Assembly: GCA_937876245.1 (NCBI GenBank)
Contig: CALEGP010000033.1
Coordinates: 17,474 to 81,473, forward strand
Direction of reading: 5' to 3'
DNA from: an uncultured Actinomycetes bacterium
GTDB taxonomy: Bacteria > Actinomycetota > Actinomycetes > Nanopelagicales > Nanopelagicaceae
DNA: 64,000 bases
Of this stretch, positions 56,192 through 63,958 are shown in pieces (within the stretch, counting starts at the first letter, position 1; each line of letters begins with the position of its first letter). Below the pieces are notes generated by a model, which saw nothing but the letters and a program-made list of their open reading frames with translations, ran no database searches and had not been told where the DNA came from. The position numbers were made by a program, and so were the translations under genes.

Positions 56192-57031
56192 TCAGAGAAC
56201 TTTCTCTAGTGCATCTCTCATGACCCCGGCGCTTACTTCAGTGCCGGTCCAATATTCAACTCCAAGTATTCCTTGATTTACAATCATTCCTAGACCATCT
56301 ATAACCCTGCATCCCTTACTTCTTGCATCCTTAATTAACTGAGTATTCGGTGGATTAACGATTACATCAGCAACTACTAGATTAGAATGCAATGAATCTA
56401 TATCTAAATTAATCGGATCTTTATCATTGGGCGCCATTCCAAGAGATGTAGCGTTTACTAGTATGTCGATTTCCTTTGGAACTTCATACAAGGCATCCCA
56501 CTTGGTGAAAATTCCCCGCGCTTTTGTCTTCTGATTTATCAAGTCAGTCAGCTCCTGCCCGCGCTTAACATCACGGTTGATAATTCGAATTTCCGATGCC
56601 CCGGCTAAGGCTAATTCAACAGTAATTGCACGAGCAGCTCCCCCGGCACCAAGAATTGCAACCTTAAGACCATTAGGATCTACGACTGTCTTTAATGACT
56701 CAAGAAAACCTTTGCCGTCAGTATTTTCTCCAATATATTTCCCATTCCTCAGGACGACGCAATTGACCGCCCCCATTAGGGCTGCGGATTCCCCAAGCCC
56801 GTCTAGGTACTTAATTACTTCAACCTTATGTGGCAACGAGCAATTGAATCCAAGCCACCCCATGGCTTTTGCGCCTTTAACGGCATTTTCAAGTTGCTCG
56901 GGTAAGACCTCGCAATTTATATATCTGAAATTCAGATTATGAAATTGGTATGCTGCCTCCACCATTACAACGGTGGGATTTACTGAGGACTGCATTGAAA
57001 AACTTCCAGTTAGTTTGCTTAAGAAATTCAA
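56192..57031 (-). CDS. Shikimate-dehydrogenase-like (AroE family) oxidoreductase
   Basis: About 279 residues with an N-terminal substrate domain and a Rossmann domain (LGAGGAARAITVELALAG near 130). The catalytic Lys and Asp are in NCSLPHK and GENTDGKGF. The usual substrate motif ISHSLSP is replaced by FSMQSSVNPT, so the substrate may not be shikimate. The island setting suggests a catabolic polyol, quinate or sugar-acid dehydrogenase. I prefer the TTG at 57029-57031, six bases after GGTGGGAG, to an earlier TTG at 57070. Confidence 0.8.
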   Translation of the reverse strand: MNFLSKLTGSFSMQSSVNPTVVMVEAAYQFHNLNFRYINCEVLPEQLENAVKGAKAMGWLGFNCSLPHKVEVIKYLDGLGESAALMGAVNCVVLRNGKYIGENTDGKGFLESLKTVVDPNGLKVAILGAGGAARAITVELALAGASEIRIINRDVKRGQELTDLINQKTKARGIFTKWDALYEVPKEIDILVNATSLGMAPNDKDPINLDIDSLHSNLVVADVIVNPPNTQLIKDARSKGCRVIDGLGMIVNQGILGVEYWTGTEVSAGVMRDALEKVL

Positions 57032-57133
57032 GTCGTGACTCCCACCGTTTGTTGATTTGATAGAGATCAATAAAGTGATACTACCTTTGGCGCGCGCGAG
57101 TTGCTACGCTTACTCCCGAGGAATTTAACCTGG

Positions 57134-58654
57134 ATGGAGCATGTGACTTTAATGGAAAATGATTTTGACGTTATTGTGGTTGGTTCTGGTATGGGGGGTT
57201 CCACAACAGCATTTGGACTTGCTCAAAAGGGTAAGAAAGTATTGGTTCTTGAGCGCGGTTCTAGAATTCCAAAAGAATCTCAAAATTGGTCCCCAGAAGA
57301 TATATTTATTAAAAAACGTTATCGCTCTAGTGAGCTTTGGCTTGATAAAGATGATAAAGAATTTGAGCCTGGAGTTCATTATGTTGTAGGTGGTAACACC
57401 AAACTTTACGGAGCATCCCTTCCAAGATTTAAGGAATGTGATTTTCTGGAATTAAAACATCGAGAGGGAATCTCCCCGTCATGGCCGTTTAGCTACGCCG
57501 ATATTGAACCCTACTATTACCAAGCCGAAGAGTTGTACAAAGTTCATGGGTCCGAGGAACAAGATCCAGGAGGACCATGGCGATCGAAACCATTCCCTTA
57601 TCCATCTATAGAGCATGAACCTTACGTAAAAGAATTGGCCGACCGTCTGAGCAAAGCTGGAGTCACACCGATAGCTAATTCGATGGGGATTGATATCGGC
57701 CCTAAGGGAAACTGCATCCGGTGTAATACCTGCGATGGTTTCATTTGCAAGTTGGATGCGAAAAGCGATGCTGAGATCAATGCCCTGAACCCAGCTATAA
57801 AAACTGGAAATGTCGAATTGAGAACTGATTCACATGTCACAAAAATTGTTCTTACCTCAGATGGAAAATCTGTGGACTACCTTTTGGTTAGTGGCGTATC
57901 CGGTGAATATAAGGTTAGGGGAAAGAAGTTTGTAATTTCCGCAGGGGCTGTTAATACTGCTGCACTTCTTTTAAACTCTAAATCAGATTCTTCACCGAAT
58001 GGTATTGCTAACTCATCTGACCAAGTAGGGCGAAACTTCATGAAGCATAATAATTCTCATATTCTCGTCTTTGATTGGAGGCGAAGAAATAACGTAATTT
58101 TCCAGAAAACTCTTTCGTTCTCCGATTGGTACTCTGATGGCGGAGAAGGTTATCCGCTTGGTACTGTTCAGTTAATTGGCAAAGTTCAAGGAATTATGAT
58201 GAAGTCGATTGCGAAAATGGTTCCGCTGCCTATTCTTAATTACATTGCAGGTAGAAGTGTCGAATTTCTTGTTATGTCTGAAGACCTTCCCAGCCCCGAA
58301 AATAGAGTTACGGTTGATTCGAATGGTCGTATTAAGACAACTAGAAATCCTCGAGGAGTTTCAACACACACAGCATTAATGCAAAAGACGAGAAAAATAT
58401 TGCTGAAGATAGGTTATAAGGCGATCTTCATTCAAGAGCACGATATCTCAATGAACGCTCATCAATGTGGCACAACTGTCGCTGGCAAAGATCCTAAAAC
58501 GAGTGTTGTTGACCAGTATTGTAAAACACACGATGTGGACAATTTATATTTAATTGACGGTGGATTTTTCCCCTCTTCAGGTGCCATGAATCCCGCGCTA
58601 ACTATTGCGGCCCAGGCGCTACGAGTCGTAGCTGAATCTGACTTAGCAAGATAG
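57134..58654 (+). CDS. GMC-family FAD-dependent oxidoreductase
   Basis: About 506 residues. The FAD-binding GSGMGGSTTAFGLAQKGKKV lies near the N-terminus, YVVGGNTKLYGASLPRF near 90 and a C-terminal NAMTIA-like MNPALTIAAQA. A Cys-rich stretch CIRCNTCDGFIC (near 205) marks the subgroup that includes gluconate 2-dehydrogenase large subunit and sugar 3-oxidases; no small subunit or cytochrome is nearby. It likely oxidises a hydroxyl of a sugar, polyol or glycoside. Possible ATGs are at 57134 (GAGGAA upstream) and 57152. Confidence 0.85.
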   Translation: MEHVTLMENDFDVIVVGSGMGGSTTAFGLAQKGKKVLVLERGSRIPKESQNWSPEDIFIKKRYRSSELWLDKDDKEFEPGVHYVVGGNTKLYGASLPRFKECDFLELKHREGISPSWPFSYADIEPYYYQAEELYKVHGSEEQDPGGPWRSKPFPYPSIEHEPYVKELADRLSKAGVTPIANSMGIDIGPKGNCIRCNTCDGFICKLDAKSDAEINALNPAIKTGNVELRTDSHVTKIVLTSDGKSVDYLLVSGVSGEYKVRGKKFVISAGAVNTAALLLNSKSDSSPNGIANSSDQVGRNFMKHNNSHILVFDWRRRNNVIFQKTLSFSDWYSDGGEGYPLGTVQLIGKVQGIMMKSIAKMVPLPILNYIAGRSVEFLVMSEDLPSPENRVTVDSNGRIKTTRNPRGVSTHTALMQKTRKILLKIGYKAIFIQEHDISMNAHQCGTTVAGKDPKTSVVDQYCKTHDVDNLYLIDGGFFPSSGAMNPALTIAAQALRVVAESDLAR

Positions 58655-59641
58655 TTATTTAGGTATAGATGCCAATCCCATTGCACTGACTTCATTAGCG
58701 ATCAGCGCATCTTCAACGGTGGCCAGATCTAGGTTAACTTCACCGGTGCTTACTTCATGAATCCAGGCCCTCAGTTCTTCAATATAGGAGGCTTCGAAGC
58801 GTTCCATCCAGTTCTCCGCCATTGGGCCAGCCTTAATGACTCCACCCACTCGATTTATTTGAGTCACAACATCCCCATGTGTTCCAATTTGGATCGAGCC
58901 TTTTTCGCAGACAACTTCAATGCGACAGTCAAAGCCATAATTGTTGAAGGCCACGATATCGCCCACCATCATAATTCCACTTTTAAGTTTTCCAATAATT
59001 ATTAATGGATCACTTAACCCTTCGGGTGAAAGAGTTGAGTTCCTTGGATAAAAACTCTGAATAGACTCCCATTCGTCATCAAATAACCATCTATAAACAT
59101 CAAAGTCATGGATTGCAATATTTGTGAATAGTCCTGTTGATGTTATGCCTGTTGAGAAAACATTTCTGGTCACAGTTCTAAAGAATGTAGGCGAACCAAA
59201 ATCACCACTTCTAATTAGTCGTCTTACTTCTTGATAGGAAGGATCGAATCGCCGCATAAAACCGAAATTAATCATTTTCTTTCCAACATTTTTTTGATAA
59301 GTTCTAATTTCTTCTGCAATCAGTCGGGCCTCTTCTAGAGAGGTAGCAATAGGTTTTTCACATAAAATTTGTTTTCCAGAGGAGATTGCTAATTTTAAAT
59401 GTGGCACATGCAAGGAATCTGGGGATGCAATGATTACTGCATCTACTCGAGGATCGTTCATTAATTCTTCAGGGTCGGCTGTTGAAAAAAGTACAGATCC
59501 TATTTCGGATGCTAAGTCAGAGGTTTTATTTAGGTCTAGGTCGGATAATGCAACTACTCTTGCTTCCGGTATGTGTTTAGAAATAAATCTGGCATGGCCA
59601 GCACCCATAATTCCGGCACCTATAATCCCGACATTTATCAC
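58655..59641 (-). CDS. Gfo/Idh/MocA-family NAD(P)-dependent dehydrogenase
   Basis: About 328 residues: N-terminal Rossmann fold with GIIGAGIMGAGHARF, the CEKPIATS strand (EKP motif near 95) and a C-terminal substrate domain with the His region around NIAIHDFDVYRWL. Relatives act on myo-inositol, glucose or 3-keto sugars. The first TTG is at 59677, but the GTG at 59639-59641 has GGAAGAGG five bases before it and fits the fold start. It abuts the GMC gene, converging at adjacent stops. Together they could oxidise and reduce the same sugar position. Confidence 0.87.
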   Translation of the reverse strand: MINVGIIGAGIMGAGHARFISKHIPEARVVALSDLDLNKTSDLASEIGSVLFSTADPEELMNDPRVDAVIIASPDSLHVPHLKLAISSGKQILCEKPIATSLEEARLIAEEIRTYQKNVGKKMINFGFMRRFDPSYQEVRRLIRSGDFGSPTFFRTVTRNVFSTGITSTGLFTNIAIHDFDVYRWLFDDEWESIQSFYPRNSTLSPEGLSDPLIIIGKLKSGIMMVGDIVAFNNYGFDCRIEVVCEKGSIQIGTHGDVVTQINRVGGVIKAGPMAENWMERFEASYIEELRAWIHEVSTGEVNLDLATVEDALIANEVSAMGLASIPK

Positions 59642-59864
59642 TGTGACCTCTTCCAATGATTGTTCGACTGCTTTCAAGTTGAACTATATCTCGATTATTT
59701 GGGAGTGATAGCCCCTAGAGGAAAATATTTTGTGACGAAACTAAAACATTCAAATGGCATTCTCCAGGCTAATTATATGACCAGGTGAAAATTGTTGAAA
59801 TTGAAAATGGAAAGTTCTTCAAAAGATAAACCTTGGTGGGCGCTGAACATTTTGAAGAATGGCT
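59642..59864. other. Intergenic region with remnants shared with the 41-45 kb region
   Basis: This 223-base gap lies between rbsK-like and Gfo/Idh genes. Bases 59705-59745 resemble 41881-41922 upstream of korA (TAGCCCC…ATATTTTGTGA…AACTAA), and 59755-59785 match the 3' end of the carboxymuconolactone-decarboxylase-like gene (44877-44907), whose last codons W-S-x-N-stop survive. No complete gene is present. It appears to be a scar of earlier rearrangement and also must hold the Gfo/Idh promoter. Confidence 0.45.
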
Positions 59865-60797
59865 TCAATTCAGGATCGCCTCAGGAATGTCTCTTCGTTC
59901 CGGAAAACTAGATTGTGTGCCTTTTGCTCCAACACTTATTGATGCAACCTTAACTGCCCTTGTCGCCGAAGATTCAACAGTTAAGCCAGTTGCTAAGAAA
60001 TGAGCAAGCGCCCCTATGAATGAATCACCTGCACCAGTTGTATCAACTACCTTTACCTTTTCAGCTGGAATATGGATTGCACCATCGGCATCAACAATTA
60101 AACAGCCATTTTCACCAAGTGTGATTATCACCGTCTTAACACCACGTGCAAGAAATTCTTTTGCAGCAAGTTCAGCACTAGCAACTGTATCAATTTTCAT
60201 TCCTGTGAGTATTTGTGTTTCAGTTTCATTTGGACAGAAAATATCTGTCAATTCATAGATTTCTTTAGGTAGAAATTCGACTGCTGGCGCTGGATTAAGT
60301 ATTGTCGGTGTACCAACTTCTCTCGCCAGCTGTAGGGCTTTTAAGGTTAACTTGAGATCAATCTCTAACTGACAGACCAAATATGCAGATTCAGATATAT
60401 CACTTCGGGCAGCCTCAATTTCAGCGCTAGTAAGTTTATTATTTGCACCACTCACTATAACAATCTGATTCTGGCCACCCGGAACAACGATAATCGGCGC
60501 CACTCCTGAAAATTCATCTCTTGTCGAAAGCACATGGCGAGTGTCAATTCCTTGTTCCACCATATTCTCTTTAGTTCCGCTACCAAAAATATCTTCACCA
60601 ACTTTAGTAACTATTACAACTTTTGATCCGAGCTTTGCTGCCATCACTGCTTGATTTGCACCCTTACCACCATAGCCCATTACAAATTCCAAACCATGTA
60701 GGGTTTCGCCCGAATTCAAGAAGCGTGGGACATAAGCAATTAAGTCAATCATATTGGCACCTACAACAGTAATTTTCCCTGAACAATTTCCAGACAT
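59865..60797 (-). CDS. Ribokinase-like PfkB kinase
   Basis: A 310-residue ribokinase-fold enzyme. GYGGKGANQAVMAAKLG (about 41-57) is the classic substrate-binding motif of ribokinase, and VDTTGAGDSFIGAL (near 249) holds the catalytic Asp and anion hole. The residue pattern is closer to RbsK than that of the kinase at 51-52 kb. It would phosphorylate ribose or a similar sugar brought in by the Rbs/Frc-type importer. The EthD-like gene ends one base upstream, so the two form an operon. Confidence 0.88.
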   Translation of the reverse strand: MSGNCSGKITVVGANMIDLIAYVPRFLNSGETLHGLEFVMGYGGKGANQAVMAAKLGSKVVIVTKVGEDIFGSGTKENMVEQGIDTRHVLSTRDEFSGVAPIIVVPGGQNQIVIVSGANNKLTSAEIEAARSDISESAYLVCQLEIDLKLTLKALQLAREVGTPTILNPAPAVEFLPKEIYELTDIFCPNETETQILTGMKIDTVASAELAAKEFLARGVKTVIITLGENGCLIVDADGAIHIPAEKVKVVDTTGAGDSFIGALAHFLATGLTVESSATRAVKVASISVGAKGTQSSFPERRDIPEAILN

Positions 60798-60798
60798 T

Positions 60799-61137
60799 TT
60801 ATGAACGTGGTTTCGCTATGAATTCTTCCACAAAGATGTGTTCGCGGACATAAGAGAATTCATCAGCATCTGCACCAGCGGCGGCTGCCGCCGCTGAAGC
60901 AAAATCAGCTTTTGCATCTTCTATCGAATCCCAGAAAAGTTCAGCAGTTCCATCGTAAGGAAGTGGACCTTCGATCTGTTGGAATTCCTCAATAGGAATA
61001 TTGATTAGATAACCTTTTAAGTTGGGAAATTGAAGAGTGAATGGTGCGTGGTCATCTACCCATCGCTTAATAAACTCATCACGCGTCATTCCTGGGGTCA
61101 CTTTAAGAAGTGCAATCATTTTTACTTTTCTAGACAT
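60799..61137 (-). CDS. EthD-like dimeric alpha-beta-barrel protein
   Basis: A 112-residue protein of the EthD/ABM fold: MIALLKVTPGMTRDEFIKRW at the start, then DHAPF and LPYDGTAELFWDS, are typical of EthD-domain proteins. These are small enzymes or chaperones of unclear role in oxidation pathways. Residues near 82-91 are a poly-Ala run (A6-G-A-D-A-D) encoded by a G+C-rich perfect palindrome at 60877-60895. It is co-transcribed with the ribokinase-like gene. Confidence 0.78.
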   Translation of the reverse strand: MSRKVKMIALLKVTPGMTRDEFIKRWVDDHAPFTLQFPNLKGYLINIPIEEFQQIEGPLPYDGTAELFWDSIEDAKADFASAAAAAAGADADEFSYVREHIFVEEFIAKPRS

Positions 61138-61409
61138 TTATGATTTCCTTTGGTAGTCGACACTTGTGGGTAGAAGGCTAGCCAACTTGCTGGTTTAGTA
61201 GTCAAGGTTTGCTCAACTATTTCTTGACTAGTCCTTTCTCGGAGCTTTGGTAGGAAAGAATTACCCAAATATCACGCGCGCGAAGTTCTCGAGAAAGTTC
61301 AAAGCACTCAACGCTTACGACCAAAAAACTACCAAAAATGAAAACACTAGAAAAGTTGAGAGTTAGAAAGGTAGGAATGAGCCTAGATCTTGTGCGGTTG
61401 AAGGTGTTC
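61138..61409. other. Non-coding region before the insertion sequence
   Basis: No gene is supported in these 272 bases. They hold an inverted repeat at 61199-61230, a TTCTCGAGAA palindrome near 61287, and A-rich sequence up to the IS end. The promoter of the EthD-ribokinase pair should lie at its left side. Confidence 0.4.
61199..61230. promoter_or_regulatory. Inverted repeat upstream of the EthD-ribokinase operon
   Basis: TAGTCAAG (61199-61206) and CTTGACTA (61223-61230) are perfect inverted 8-base arms separated by 16 bases, 62 bases before the EthD-like ATG. With this spacing it is more likely an operator with two half-sites than a hairpin terminator. The regulator is unknown. Confidence 0.4.
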
Positions 61410-62713
61410 TGTTTCATGACATAGGTTACAGATGTCTCCAGACATAGGTGACACTTTAGGATGCCCACCTCATCGCTTCCTAACTCCAAGTCCCAAGTCA
61501 TCATTCTTACCTTGCTTTTCGAGCACCTAACTCCGACCCAGGCGGCACACCGCTTTGGAGTGAGTCGGCAGTGGATCTACCAGCTCCTTGCCCGCTACAG
61601 GGCCGGTGGTTTACAGGCACTTGAGCCTATTTCTCGCCGGCCTCACACTAATCCTCGCTGCCTAAGTAACGAGCTGCGCAGTGAGATCATCAAATTGCGC
61701 CGTGAGCTCTTAATCCAAGGTCTAGATGCCGGCGCTGCCTCCATTGCCTGGCATCTGTTACAAAGTAATCAACGATCTCCAGCGCTCTCTACTATCTGGC
61801 GCATCCTTAAAGCAGAAGGGCTAGTTACACCGCAACCCAAGAAGAGACCCAAGGTATATATCCAACGCTTTGAAGCGGTGCAACCAAATGAAACTTGGCA
61901 ATCTGATTTCACTCATTGGCGCCTTAGCGACGGCAGCGATGTTGAAATTATCAACTGGCTCTATGATCACTCACGACTTCTTTTGAGTTGCACTGTCTTT
62001 AAGGCAATTACGGGCAAGATTGTGATTGATTCCTTTAATGAGACTAGAAACGAGTATGGGACGCCCATTTCAACCCTTACCGATAATGGAAATGTCTACA
62101 CCGCGCGCTTCGATAAAGGCAAGAATGGCTCTGAGTATCTGCTCTCAGAGTTGGATATCGTTCAAAAGAATGGCTCTCCTGGCCACCCACAGACCCAAGG
62201 AAAGATTGAACGCTTCCACCAAACTTTAAAGAAGTGGTTAACCGAGCAGGAGAGAGCAAAGGATCTCAAAGAACTACAGAGACAACTGGATGAATTTCGA
62301 ACGGTCTATAACACTCAAAGACCTCATAGGGCCCTGGAGATGAGAACTCCGCAGACGAGTTATGAATCAACAATCAAAGCAACTCCCAAAGAAGCTAAAG
62401 ACAAAGAGCACTACCGAGTTCGACATGACAGCGTCGACAAGTTCGGCAAACTCTCACTGCGAAGAGCGGGAAAGATGCATCACCTTGGAGTTGGAATTGA
62501 TAATCAATTCAAGAAAGTATTTGTTGTTGCCGATCACTACAAGGTTTCGGTCGTGGAAAAAAAGACCGGAGAGATTATTTCCCAGCATGAGATCCAACCG
62601 ACAAGAACATATTGGACAAATTATTTAGTGGATGAGGCGACGAAGAGAACACGAAAAGCAAAGTGAAAGTGTCAACGATGTCTCGCCACATCTGTCAACG
62701 ATGTCTCGAGACA
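61410..62713 (+). mobile_element. IS481-type insertion sequence
   Basis: A 1.3-kb element with one transposase gene and imperfect terminal inverted repeats of some 45 bases. Each end carries two tandem copies of a GACAT-x-G-x-TgACA unit, at 61416-61456 and, inverted, at about 62668-62713. The outer ends read TGTTTC and GAGACA. No clear target duplication is seen. The right end stops 6 bases from tRNA copy C, which suggests that the element landed at, or was trimmed by, that junction. Confidence 0.8.
61461..62666 (+). CDS. IS481-family transposase
   Basis: A 401-residue DDE transposase: helix-turn-helix TPTQAAHRFGVSRQWIYQLL (about 24-43), a second HTH region to about 120, and an integrase core with D149 (WQSDFTHW), D208 (LTDNGN) and E250 (KIERFHQTLKKWL). 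The frame is intact, so the element could be active. The ATG lies just inside the left inverted repeat, as usual for IS481. Confidence 0.93.
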   Translation: MPTSSLPNSKSQVIILTLLFEHLTPTQAAHRFGVSRQWIYQLLARYRAGGLQALEPISRRPHTNPRCLSNELRSEIIKLRRELLIQGLDAGAASIAWHLLQSNQRSPALSTIWRILKAEGLVTPQPKKRPKVYIQRFEAVQPNETWQSDFTHWRLSDGSDVEIINWLYDHSRLLLSCTVFKAITGKIVIDSFNETRNEYGTPISTLTDNGNVYTARFDKGKNGSEYLLSELDIVQKNGSPGHPQTQGKIERFHQTLKKWLTEQERAKDLKELQRQLDEFRTVYNTQRPHRALEMRTPQTSYESTIKATPKEAKDKEHYRVRHDSVDKFGKLSLRRAGKMHHLGVGIDNQFKKVFVVADHYKVSVVEKKTGEIISQHEIQPTRTYWTNYLVDEATKRTRKAK

Positions 62714-62718
62714 TCACA

Positions 62719-62751
62719 CTGGTGCGCTTGGAGGGATTCGAACCCCTAACC
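62719..62751 (-). repeat. tRNA-Arg 3'-end copy C (probable attachment site)
   Basis: These 33 bases are identical to part of copy B (50597-50629): CCA end, acceptor half, T-arm and part of the variable loop on the minus strand. The match to the tRNA ends in the variable region, so this is a fragment and not a tRNA. The stop codon of the alcohol dehydrogenase gene (TAG, 62746-62748) lies within it. Confidence 0.72.
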
Positions 62752-63903
62752 CCAAGGATTAATCACTACTTTCCCAGATTGTGGTGACATTGACATTTGC
62801 ATAGCTGCATCAACATCTGCAAGTGCAAACTCATGAGTGACCATATCGGCAAACGGAAATTGCTTGGCATATTTTTCAAAAAGCTTTAGTGATGGACCAT
62901 AAGCATTTATTGGGTGGTTTGAAAGGCCAATTAAGCGAATATTTTTACTCAGTATATGTCTGTGCATGCTGATTGAGACCTCACCAGTGTCAGCAAAATT
63001 TCCCATTTCGAGCAGTGTTCCGCCCCTTCTAAGCATCTCGATACCTTCAATTACTGGTTCTGGACGATTTGTCATATGAAGTACCAAGCCAACACCAATC
63101 CCGCCTGTGAGGGAATGAATAAGTTTTAAGCGCTCTTCTTTGGTTGTCTTGTCTACATTGATAGCAATATCAGCACCAAATTTCTTTGCAAGATCAAGCC
63201 GGTAATCAGACTTATCTATAACAATTACTTTGCCGGCTCCCATCATGCCCAGTTTTGCAACATGCAATAGGCCTAAAGGGCCAACTCCAAAAACAACAAC
63301 AGTGTCGCCTGTTGTAAAACCCTCAATAGAATAAGAACTAAAGTCCTGCAATTTATCTAATGAAGCCGCGCATGCCATCAGTTCAGCTAAAACAGCGACT
63401 TTTGGTGAAATAGTATCTGGGACCTTATAAAAAAAAGTTCCAGGCTTCAAATACATATATTCAGCCCAACCGCCAAGTAAATGTGGCCATTGAGCAGAGG
63501 TGAAACTATTCCCATAGCATTCTGACTTTGTGCACCAGGTATATCCCATGACGTGGGTGCAGTAATAACACTTTCCACAAATCATGTCTGGGCACATCAC
63601 GATTCGATCTCCTACTTTTATTTTCTCTTGGTAATAGTCCCCTGATTCTTCAATCGCAGGTGATAATTCATCCACAATTCCTACATTTTCATGTCCTTGA
63701 ATAATTGGGAAAGGAGTATCCGTCTCAGCTTCGGTACCCGCATATTGTTTAGTCTCTCCTTGATATGTGTGTTTATCAGTGCCGCATATTCCAGAAAGTT
63801 CGATTCTCATTAAAAGTGCGCCATCTTCTAGCTTGGGGCGATCAAATTCTTGTATTTCATATTTACCTGGAGCTACCAAAACAGCAGCACGAATTTTCTT
63901 CAT
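62746..63903 (-). CDS. Zinc-dependent alcohol/polyol dehydrogenase (MDR family)
   Basis: A 385-residue medium-chain dehydrogenase. Catalytic zinc ligands are in GICGTDKH and GHENVG (with the ExxGxV start), the structural zinc motif is CGKCYYC plus a later Cys, and VVFGVGPLGLLHVAKLG (about 208-224) binds NAD(P). Relatives include sorbitol/threonine dehydrogenases. Its last two codons (Gly and TAG) come from the tRNA copy C. It is the only gene between copies C and D and may oxidise a polyol of the neighbouring sugar module. Confidence 0.9.
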   Translation of the reverse strand: MKKIRAAVLVAPGKYEIQEFDRPKLEDGALLMRIELSGICGTDKHTYQGETKQYAGTEAETDTPFPIIQGHENVGIVDELSPAIEESGDYYQEKIKVGDRIVMCPDMICGKCYYCTHVMGYTWCTKSECYGNSFTSAQWPHLLGGWAEYMYLKPGTFFYKVPDTISPKVAVLAELMACAASLDKLQDFSSYSIEGFTTGDTVVVFGVGPLGLLHVAKLGMMGAGKVIVIDKSDYRLDLAKKFGADIAINVDKTTKEERLKLIHSLTGGIGVGLVLHMTNRPEPVIEGIEMLRRGGTLLEMGNFADTGEVSISMHRHILSKNIRLIGLSNHPINAYGPSLKLFEKYAKQFPFADMVTHEFALADVDAAMQMSMSPQSGKVVINPWG

Positions 63904-63958
63904 CTAATGACGCTATTACATACAAGTTCCTATAGCAAGGATTATTGAATCAATCTTG

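Noticed and set aside
58462..58695. Minus-strand frame opposite the end of the GMC gene
   Set aside because: It is antisense to conserved GMC C-terminal residues and has no features of its own.
59772..59846. 25-codon minus-strand frame after the ribokinase-like gene
   Set aside because: Too short, no ribosome site, and overlaps the scar shared with 44.9 kb.
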